Assembly: GCA_012511375.1 (NCBI GenBank)
Contig: JAAZGF010000011.1
Coordinates: 1 to 9,230 of the forward strand
DNA: 9,230 nt
Direction of reading: 5' to 3'
DNA from: Candidatus Dojkabacteria bacterium
Lineage (GTDB): Bacteria > Patescibacteriota > Dojkabacteria > SC72
The notes beneath the pieces were generated by a model, which was given only the letters and a program-made list of their open reading frames with translations, was not told the DNA's origin and did no database searches. Shown here in pieces: positions 1-5,466 of this stretch (its first letter is position 1; every line of letters starts with the position of its first letter). Made by a program: the position numbers and the translations under genes.

Positions 1-753
1 CTCTATAGACTTTAAGATGTCTTCCGGTTTCCCAACGCCCATTGCATATCTAATTTTGTCTTTAGGAATATTCTGAATAACTGCTTTCAACTCTTCTTCT
101 ACCAATTCGCCTCCTTTATTTATAGGATAGCCTCCAAAATTATATCCATCAAATCCCATCTTCACTAACTCCTTAGCACATCTCTCTCTCAAATCTAAAT
201 AATTTGCTCCCTGAACAACAGCTGTTAAAAACTTTCCCGTTTCTTTCTTTCCTCCATATTCTTTCTCAAAATGATTTTTGCACCTTAAAGCCCATTTTAA
301 TGTCCTCTCTACTGACTCTTCAGCCTCTTTCTTCTTTAACCCAGTATCTCTACAGTCATCTAACGCCACTAACACATCTGATCCTATCTTCATTTGAATA
401 TCAATAGAACTCTCAGGAGTCAGTTCATAAATATCTCCCTGCTTTGGAGATTTAAAAATCACACCATTTTCATGAACTCTTCCTTGCCATTTTTTAGAAT
501 GAATCAGAGAAAAAACTTGAAAGCCTCCAGAATCTGTGAAAACTAATCCATCCCATCCCATCATTTTTTTTATACCTCCCAACTTCATTATTACATCAGG
601 CCCAGGATGTACTAAAAGATGCAAGGTATTCACAACTAATGCCTCAGTACCAGTTTCCTCTAATTGCTTAGTTGTTAAATATCTAACTGCACCCCTTGTT
701 GCATCTGGCATAAAAAAGTATTTCTTATTTATATCTTTAAGTAATTTGTTCAT
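1..753 (-). CDS. tgt: tRNA-guanine transglycosylase (Tgt), 3' end cut by window edge
   Basis: Exchanges the wobble guanine of GUN-anticodon tRNAs for a 7-deazaguanine base (preQ1 in bacteria). 251 codons are visible; the C-terminal part, with the expected nucleophilic Asp and zinc site, lies beyond the edge. Seen: VNTLHLLVHPG (residues 42-51), the TDSGGFQVFSL block with the base-binding Asp (D74), ALDDC (130-134, matching the family's FDEC), VVQG (179-182), and a GGYPINKGGEL segment (207-217) at the substrate-contact glycines. The start is fixed within one codon: the in-frame codon before the ATG pair at 756-751 is the queA TAA. I use the second ATG; 756 is equally possible. The protein enters the barrel almost at once (FFMPDATRG), so about 20 residues usual before the FMPVGT motif are missing. 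No SD at normal distance; an AGGAG lies about 17 nt upstream. It is cotranscribed with queA, the next enzyme of the pathway. Confidence 0.93.
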   Translation of the reverse strand, partial: MNKLLKDINKKYFFMPDATRGAVRYLTTKQLEETGTEALVVNTLHLLVHPGPDVIMKLGGIKKMMGWDGLVFTDSGGFQVFSLIHSKKWQGRVHENGVIFKSPKQGDIYELTPESSIDIQMKIGSDVLVALDDCRDTGLKKKEAEESVERTLKWALRCKNHFEKEYGGKKETGKFLTAVVQGANYLDLRERCAKELVKMGFDGYNFGGYPINKGGELVEEELKAVIQNIPKDKIRYAMGVGKPEDILKSIE

Positions 754-756
754 CAT

Positions 757-1812
757 TTATTTAATTAAATTATCTCCTATTAACATACTATCTCCATAGC
801 TAAGGAATCTATAATCATTATCTATAGCCCAACTGTATGACTTCTTAATATTACTTTTTCCAGCAAAAGCACTCACTAAAAGTATCAAGGAAGAGTCTGG
901 CATATGGAAATTGGTTACTAAAATATCAACTACCTTCCATCTATACCCTGGATATATATACAAATCAGTCTTTCCTTCTACTGGTTTAAGTAAATATTTA
1001 CCGACCTTCTTTTCAAAGTATGCAGAGCTCTCTAACGCTCTAGAAACTGTTGTTCCAAATGCCCATACTCTCTTGTTACTTAGGATTACCTCATTTATTC
1101 TGGAAGATGCCTCCTTTGATACTGTAAAAGACTCCTCATGTACTTTGTGTTCCTCAACACTCTCCTCTCTTACTGGCTCGAAGGTTCCCCAACCTATTTT
1201 CAATTCTATCTTTACAATAATTGCTCCTCTAGCTTTAATCTCATCTAATATATCCTCTGTTAGATTTAAACTTGCAGTAGGAGCTGCAACTGCACCAAGC
1301 TTCTCTGAAAAAACAGTATTGTATCTAACTCTGTCTTCTGTACTATCCTCTCTTTTCATATATGGAGGGAGAGGTGTATGACCACAACTTTCAAACAATT
1401 TTTTAGCATTTCCACTTTTGAAAGTAATTAAAAACCCTTTACCTTTCCTTTTACCTACAACTACTTGAAAATCTCCATCTTCCTCATTTGTAAGAATATC
1501 ACCCTCATTTACATCTTTCGCTCTTCCTACAAGTGCAAACCAAGTAATATCATTCTTTTCCTCTAGAAAAAGAACCTCTACTCTTTTCCCTAATGGTGTT
1601 ATAAAAAAAGTCCTACAATTTAATACTTTCGTTTCATTCAATACCACAACATCTCCTTCTGATATATATTTTGAAATATTAAAATATTTATCATCAAAAA
1701 TCTTACCTTTTACCCTGTCCAAAACAAGTAATTTAGAAGAGCCTCTTTTCTTTACAGGATATTGCGCTATTAGCTCTTCTGGCAAATTGTATTGAAATTC
1801 AGACATTTTCAT
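757..1812 (-). CDS. queA: S-adenosylmethionine:tRNA ribosyltransferase-isomerase (QueA)
   Basis: Transfers and rearranges the ribose of AdoMet onto preQ1-tRNA to make epoxyqueuosine, the step after Tgt. 351 aa from the ATG at 1812, close to the family's usual 340-356. Family blocks in order: LPEELIAQYP (10-19), GDVVVLNETKVL (53-64), HTPLPPYMKRE (145-155), GAVAAPTA (173-180), WGTFEPV (208-214), HKVHEE (222-227), AFGTTVSRALES (251-262), VTNFHMPDSSL (299-309), LLVSAFAG (311-318) and FLSYGDSMLI (336-345). The family's AGLHFT block reads ASLNLT, and its LHVG-GTF block reads LKIGWGTF, so two usual histidines are replaced by N183 and K205. An ATG at 1806 would give 349 aa. The frame is open upstream to 2010, but that extension covers the fmt start region and has no family similarity. 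The TAA stop abuts the tgt start. Confidence 0.95.
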   Translation of the reverse strand: MKMSEFQYNLPEELIAQYPVKKRGSSKLLVLDRVKGKIFDDKYFNISKYISEGDVVVLNETKVLNCRTFFITPLGKRVEVLFLEEKNDITWFALVGRAKDVNEGDILTNEEDGDFQVVVGKRKGKGFLITFKSGNAKKLFESCGHTPLPPYMKREDSTEDRVRYNTVFSEKLGAVAAPTASLNLTEDILDEIKARGAIIVKIELKIGWGTFEPVREESVEEHKVHEESFTVSKEASSRINEVILSNKRVWAFGTTVSRALESSAYFEKKVGKYLLKPVEGKTDLYIYPGYRWKVVDILVTNFHMPDSSLILLVSAFAGKSNIKKSYSWAIDNDYRFLSYGDSMLIGDNLIK

Positions 1813-1821
1813 TTCTGAGGT

Positions 1822-1827
1822 ATTATA
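1822..1827 (-). promoter_or_regulatory. Extended -10 promoter of queA-tgt
   Basis: The minus strand reads TTGCTATAAT: a perfect TATAAT with the TGn extension. The best -35 match (TTTACT, 19-bp spacing) is weak. The predicted start, about 1815, lies only a few nt before the queA ATG at 1812, so the transcript would be leaderless or nearly so. This is inferred from sequence only. Confidence 0.6.
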
Positions 1828-1848
1828 GCAATTTGAGAAGCAATTGAG

Positions 1849-1854
1849 TAAAAT
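1849..1854 (+). promoter_or_regulatory. Possible -10 element of fmt
   Basis: TAAAAT (5 of 6 to TATAAT) lies 7 bp before the fmt ATG. No good -35 was found. If used, transcription would start at or next to the ATG at 1862, giving a leaderless fmt mRNA. There is no SD before that ATG. Weak call, supported mainly by the short divergent spacer in which an fmt promoter is expected. Confidence 0.3.
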
Positions 1855-1861
1855 AACACAT

Positions 1862-2812
1862 ATGAGAACAGTATTTTTAGGAACACCATGGGAATCTGTA
1901 GAAGCTTTAAAAGTTTTACACGAAGATCCATTTTTTGAGATAGTCTCTGTTATTACATCTCCAGACAAGCCTGTTGGTCGAAAACAGGTTGTTACAAAAT
2001 CAGAGGTCAAGGTTTATGCTGAAGAACAAAAAATCCCAGTTGAGCATACAGAAGGTAAAAAAGAGAGATATATTGAAATTCTAAAAAAATACAAGCCTGA
2101 GATAGTTGTTTGTAAGGCATTTGGAGAAATTATTCCAAAAGAATTTATATCCTACCCTAAATACGGTTGTATCAATATACATTTTTCCATACTTCCTAAA
2201 TACAGAGGTGCTGTACCTATCCAAAAAGCAATATTAGAAGGCGAGAAGGAGACAGGTATTACCATAATGTTAATGTCAGAAGGGCTAGATGAAGGAGATA
2301 TATTAAAGGTATTTAAAGAGAAGATTAGGGAAGATGATAGTAATATTTCATTAAGAAAAAGACTTGTTGAAAAAGGTAATACTGTTTTAATCCCCACCCT
2401 TATGGATTGGATCAATGGAGAAATAGTACCTAGCAAACAGGATCACTCTAAAGCCACATACTGTTGGCAAAAAGAAACATCAAAAGAGAGAGCAGAAATT
2501 CACTGGGATAGTTACGAACCAGAATATATAGAGAGAATGGTCAGAGCCTTGCTACCATGGCCAATAGCATGGAGTATGTGGAATGGTAAAAGAATACAGA
2601 TTTTTGATGCTGAAATACTTTCGTGTAATGAGCAGGGACTTCCTGGTGAATTAATAATAAAAAATGATTCTTTACTCTTCAAAACAAAGGAAAAAGGGAA
2701 ATGTATCAAGGTTAATGAATTAAAAGTAGAAGGAAAGAAAAGAATATCTGCTACAGAGGCTTTAAGAGGAGGTACTTTTGCGCAAGCACACAGTAAGCCG
2801 GATTCTGTATAA
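1862..2812 (+). CDS. fmt: Methionyl-tRNA formyltransferase
   Basis: Formylates the methionine of initiator tRNA using 10-formyl-tetrahydrofolate, enabling fMet initiation. 316 aa, the usual length. The N-terminal catalytic domain starts with VFLGTPWESVEAL (4-16). The catalytic set is intact: N105 and H107 in NIHFSILPKYRG and D143 in GLDEGDIL, each one position off E. coli N106, H108 and D144. ATYCWQKE (198-205) leads into the C-terminal OB-like tRNA-binding domain (about 208-305), ending at the family's EALRG. The ATG start is chosen because the next residues match the family N-terminus; a TTG at 1844 would add six residues. No SD is seen. The last 11 residues and the stop lie antisense to the 3' end of rnpB. 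Fmt is the only plus-strand gene here and is divergent from queA. Confidence 0.96.
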   Translation: MRTVFLGTPWESVEALKVLHEDPFFEIVSVITSPDKPVGRKQVVTKSEVKVYAEEQKIPVEHTEGKKERYIEILKKYKPEIVVCKAFGEIIPKEFISYPKYGCINIHFSILPKYRGAVPIQKAILEGEKETGITIMLMSEGLDEGDILKVFKEKIREDDSNISLRKRLVEKGNTVLIPTLMDWINGEIVPSKQDHSKATYCWQKETSKERAEIHWDSYEPEYIERMVRALLPWPIAWSMWNGKRIQIFDAEILSCNEQGLPGELIIKNDSLLFKTKEKGKCIKVNELKVEGKKRISATEALRGGTFAQAHSKPDSV

Positions 2813-3078
2813 CGATGATTATCTGTCTATGCGGTTTAACCTTGCTCCAGGAGGGGGTTACCACGCAGCACCGTATTACTACGATACCCGGTAGTCTCTT
2901 ACACTACCATTTCACCCTTATCTCACTAACTATAAGTTAGCGGGACGGTATATCTTTCTGTTGCCCTTTTCTCCGTAAGATCACTCCCACCCAACTCTCG
3001 TTGGCTCCACTTTATGGAGTCCGGACTTTCCTCACTCACTTTTAAAAAGCAAGCGCAACCATCTAGTAGTACTTGCGC
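2779..3078 (-). ncRNA. rnpB: RNase P RNA, A-type core with strong reductions
   Basis: Catalytic RNA that removes the 5' leader from pre-tRNAs. Conserved cores on the minus strand: GAGGAAAGUCCGGACUCC (5' P4), GGGUGAAAUGG with GUAAGAG, GGAGCAAGG, and ACAGAAUCCGGCUUAC (3' P4). Helices I can pair: P1 (UGCGCAAG at the 5' end with CUUGCGCA at the 3' end, extended by a G-U pair), P2 (GAUGGUU at 3063-3057 with AAUCAUC at 2820-2814), P3 (CUUGCUU with AAGUGAG), P8 (CCAAC, loop GAGA, GUUGG), P12 (CUAAC/GUUAG) and the GGUAGU/ACUACC stem around GUAAGAG. Length is about 300 nt against 350-400 for typical A-type. From GGAGCAAGG the sequence goes nearly straight to the J18/2-like UAGA segment, so P15-P17 and P18 appear absent. 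Ends are set by P1 and the -10 and may be off by a few nt. Confidence 0.95.
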
Positions 3079-3084
3079 ACCTAT

Positions 3085-3113
3085 ATTATACTATTTTTTA
3101 CGTTTTTTTTGAA
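3085..3113 (-). promoter_or_regulatory. Sigma70-type promoter of rnpB
   Basis: -35 TTCAAA (3113-3108, 4 of 6), 17-bp spacer, perfect -10 TATAAT (3090-3085). The predicted start near 3078 coincides with the first base of RNase P helix P1. The -35 and spacer lie inside the last codons of the DUF4349 gene, whose stop is at 3093-3091, so rnpB has its own promoter within that gene's 3' end. Confidence 0.75.
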
Positions 3114-4002
3114 TAATTGCTATTGGAACGACAAAAAGAGTAATAACGGGTGAAAATACAACAAGCCATATCAAAACACTTCCTATAAATCTTAAAAAGA
3201 CAAGAAGTGATCTTGCTGCATCTTTTAATATTCCAACTGGTTTCCATTCTTCTTCCTCTAGTTCTGCACCTTCACTACTTTGAAAAATATTTATGTATAT
3301 ATATGAATAATCCGTCTGAGTTTCTAAGTTTTTTAGCTGTACTTCTATTCCCTCAATATCAAGTCTAACCTTGTTGATCTCTTTGTATACAGATAGAGTA
3401 TCCTCAACACTCTCTGCACTTTCTAAAATCTTTAAAAACTGAGCTTCTACATTCCTGTAATTATTTAATCTAGTTTTCAAATCAACTACTGTCTCAGTAA
3501 CATCTGTCTGGCTTATTGTCGAACCAACAAACTCTCCATCTAACTCTTTAATTTTGTTATAGAAAGATTCGAAGTCGTCTTCCTCTACCCGTATCTTCAT
3601 AAAAACAGTCCTGTCCAAACCCTTTCCAAAATCATCTAAGTCCATTGTTGTACCTTTAAAAGATATAGTCAGTTTAGAAATTTCATCTAAAGTATTATCT
3701 ATATCGTCAACTCTAATATCTATTTGGGCCGTTTTTATCAATTTTTTATCTTCTATTGCATACTCCATCGAATCAAACCCACCATCTGACAGATACAACT
3801 CTCCTCCTATATCAGGAACTAAAGGCGATTTAAAAGAAACTTCATCTGTGTAGACAAGTGAATTCCTGAATGATTCTGACATATCAGTCTTTTTCACAGA
3901 AAAACTCAATATGGAAATAGTTATTACTCCTAAAAAAAGGATAATACCTAAAAAGATCCCCCCTATTACAAAAGCTTTGATAAAAGATTTTTTCTCCTTC
4001 AT
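3091..4002 (-). CDS. DUF4349 domain membrane protein
   Basis: 303 aa. A hydrophobic segment (about 10-33) follows a Lys-rich start and suggests an N-terminal membrane anchor. The extramembrane part begins with KKLIKTAQIDIRVDDIDNTL (86-105), characteristic of DUF4349, followed by a probable coiled coil (about 165-230) and the DYSYIYINIF strand (231-240). A second membrane segment spans about 264-297 and is followed by a basic tail (QKKRKK). This predicts a two-pass envelope protein with its middle domain outside and both ends inside. I know of no established function for the family, so none is assigned. The start ATG has no SD; an AAGGAG occurs just inside the coding region. It has its own promoter downstream of rpsI, and it is the only gene here ending in TAG. 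Confidence 0.85.
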   Translation of the reverse strand: MKEKKSFIKAFVIGGIFLGIILFLGVITISILSFSVKKTDMSESFRNSLVYTDEVSFKSPLVPDIGGELYLSDGGFDSMEYAIEDKKLIKTAQIDIRVDDIDNTLDEISKLTISFKGTTMDLDDFGKGLDRTVFMKIRVEEDDFESFYNKIKELDGEFVGSTISQTDVTETVVDLKTRLNNYRNVEAQFLKILESAESVEDTLSVYKEINKVRLDIEGIEVQLKNLETQTDYSYIYINIFQSSEGAELEEEEWKPVGILKDAARSLLVFLRFIGSVLIWLVVFSPVITLFVVPIAIIQKKRKK

Positions 4003-4032
4003 GGAATTAAAAGATAAAATTATTGTACCTAA

Positions 4033-4061
4033 ATGATAGGATAATAATTCTAGGATATCAA
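4033..4061 (-). promoter_or_regulatory. Sigma70-type promoter of the DUF4349 gene
   Basis: -35 TTGATA (4061-4056, 5 of 6), 17-bp spacer, -10 TATCAT (4038-4033, 5 of 6), in the 77-nt gap after rpsI. The predicted start near 4026 gives a leader of about 24 nt without an SD. A second -10-like TACAAT lies at 4027-4022. No convincing terminator for the ribosomal operon was seen in this gap, so read-through from rpsI is also possible. Confidence 0.65.
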
Positions 4062-4079
4062 CAGAAAATATGTAAAGGA

Positions 4080-4472
4080 TTACCTCTTAGAGAATTGTGG
4101 TTTCTTTCTAGCTTTAACGTGATCGTACTTCTTTCTCTCTACTGCCCTTGGGTCTCTTGTCACAAAACCTTCTTTTCTTAGAGCTGGTTTTAATTCTGGT
4201 TTCATTTCATACAAAGCTCTAGCTAAACCTAGCCTAATTGCATCAATCTGACCTGTCATCCCTCCTCCTAATACTTTAGCTGTAAAGTAATATTTCTCTT
4301 CTAAACCAACTACAACTAATGGTCTTGTAAGTAATTTCTCTGAATCTTTTTTTGAAACAAAGTGTTCTGCAACTGCCTTGCCATTTACAGTAGATGCTTT
4401 GTCTCCCTTGTAGAGTCTTACTCTAGCAGTCGATGTTTTTCTTCTTCCTATTCCTTCGGTATATTTCTCCAC
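4080..4472 (-). CDS. rpsI: 30S ribosomal protein S9 (uS9)
   Basis: Small-subunit head protein whose C-terminal tail reaches the P-site tRNA. 130 aa, normal length. The N-terminal GIGRRKTSTARVRL block (8-21), GGGMTGQIDAIRLGLARAL (69-87) and the C-terminal basic tail ending KKPQFSKR match the family. The start must be GTG at 4472: the only in-frame codons upstream before the rplM stop are AT-rich sense codons with no ATG. It is the last gene of the infA-rpsI operon, 15 nt after rplM, the usual pairing. No SD is seen in the spacer. Confidence 0.97.
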   Translation of the reverse strand: MEKYTEGIGRRKTSTARVRLYKGDKASTVNGKAVAEHFVSKKDSEKLLTRPLVVVGLEEKYYFTAKVLGGGMTGQIDAIRLGLARALYEMKPELKPALRKEGFVTRDPRAVERKKYDHVKARKKPQFSKR

Positions 4473-4487
4473 TTTATATATATTAAA

Positions 4488-4922
4488 TTAAAATTTAATT
4501 TCAATTGGGTCTTGAGCAGTATGCTTGTGCTCTGAGTTTTTGTATATCATCAATCTCGTTAATCTTTGATCCTTTAATTTGTTTTGTGGCAGCATGTTTT
4601 TTACTGCATCTTTTATTACTTTTCTTGAATCTTTTTCTATTTGTTCATCAAATCTTACAGTCTTGAGTGCTCCAGGATATGTAGAGTGACTATAGTATTG
4701 TTTCTTTTTTTCTTTTCCTCTAGTTAGTTTGACCATATCACTATTTATGACAACAACATAATCACCACAATCAATATTAGGAACTATTTCTGGTTTCTCT
4801 TTTCCTATCAAAAGGGATGCTATTTTGGTTGCTGACCTTCCAAGTATTCTATCCTTAACATCTATTAAGTACCACTTTCTCACCACTTCTTTTTCTTTTG
4901 TCCATTCTGTTTTGTATTTCAT
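4488..4922 (-). CDS. rplM: 50S ribosomal protein L13 (uL13)
   Basis: Early-assembly 23S rRNA-binding protein. 144 aa, normal length. Recognised by WYLIDVKDRILGRSATKIASLL (17-38), NIDCGDYVVVINSD (49-62), YYSHSTYPGALK (76-87) and the KNMLPQNKL segment (108-116). The ATG start lies 22 nt after rplQ in a spacer rich in TTAATTAA-like sequence, with AATAAATG context and no SD. In many bacteria truA sits between rplQ and rplM; it is absent here. Confidence 0.97.
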   Translation of the reverse strand: MKYKTEWTKEKEVVRKWYLIDVKDRILGRSATKIASLLIGKEKPEIVPNIDCGDYVVVINSDMVKLTRGKEKKKQYYSHSTYPGALKTVRFDEQIEKDSRKVIKDAVKNMLPQNKLKDQRLTRLMIYKNSEHKHTAQDPIEIKF

Positions 4923-4944
4923 TTATTAAAAGATTTTGAATTAA

Positions 4945-5460
4945 TTAAAGACCAGATCGAGAAGTTGCTCTTCTTGCATCTTTGATTACAGCTGTTTTAT
5001 CTATCTTCTTTTCGTCCCCTTTCTCTATTATCTTTGACTTTGTTTCTTTAACTTCCTTTTTCTTCTCTTCCTTGATTTCTTCTTTCTTCTCCTTTGCGCT
5101 CTTTTTCTTCTCGCCTAACCCCAAAAGATACACCCTAGACAATTCTGCATTATCACCTTCTCTATATCCAACTCTAACAAACTTAACTCCAGTACGCTCC
5201 TTTGCAATATATTCTTTATATTTTTTTACATTTTCAGAATCACCAAGAATCACCTGTAATCGTCTCCTAAATGAGAGATCATCTTGATATTTTTTACCTT
5301 TTTCTATTAATGAAGATGCTTTGCTTTTTAAAACCTTTGCCTTTGGAGTAGTAGTAACAACATAATTATTATCAAAGAGAGATCTTAAAAGATTGTTAAT
5401 CATTAAGCCTCTATGTGATTTCTTTTTTCCTAATTTTTTCTCTTTGATTCCTTTATACAT
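4945..5460 (-). CDS. rplQ: 50S ribosomal protein L17 (bL17) with charged C-terminal extension
   Basis: Large-subunit protein near the peptide exit tunnel. 171 aa against roughly 115-130 usual. Residues 1-115 are the bL17 core: KKSHRGLMINNLLRSLF (13-29), TTTPKAKVLKSKASSLIEKGKK (36-57), RRRLQVILG (65-73) and a closing VGYREGDNAELSRVYLLGL (97-115). Residues 117-171 form an extra tail, first a Lys/Glu-rich stretch likely to be a single charged helix, then a non-repetitive end (DARRATSRSGL). The tail is in frame with no sign of a frameshift. The start lies 6 nt after the rpoA stop with no SD, so translational coupling to rpoA is likely. Confidence 0.95.
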   Translation of the reverse strand: MYKGIKEKKLGKKKSHRGLMINNLLRSLFDNNYVVTTTPKAKVLKSKASSLIEKGKKYQDDLSFRRRLQVILGDSENVKKYKEYIAKERTGVKFVRVGYREGDNAELSRVYLLGLGEKKKSAKEKKEEIKEEKKKEVKETKSKIIEKGDEKKIDKTAVIKDARRATSRSGL

Positions 5461-5466
5461 CTTTTT

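Noticed and set aside
773..778. AGGAG upstream of tgt as its SD
   Set aside because: It is about 17 nt from the first possible ATG, too far for normal SD spacing, and it lies in queA codons.
911..1381. Plus-strand open frame inside queA, and similar frames opposite rpoA, rplQ, rpsK and tgt
   Set aside because: Each lies antisense to a gene with strong family motifs, and the encoded peptides are Ser/Leu/Phe-rich shadow translations.
1844..1861. TTG start adding six residues to Fmt
   Set aside because: The ATG at 1862 begins exactly at the conserved VFLGTP strand, and the extra residues match nothing known in the family.
1813..2010. N-terminal extension of queA in the open frame up to 2010
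   Set aside because: It runs antisense through the fmt start, has no QueA similarity, and the predicted promoter and the family N-terminus (LPEELIAQYP) point to 1812 or 1806.
3053..3110. Plus-strand hairpin (GCGCAA/TTGCGC) with later T-runs as a terminator for fmt read-through
   Set aside because: The first T-run is more than 15 nt after the stem and the arms are explained by RNase P helices P1 and P2.
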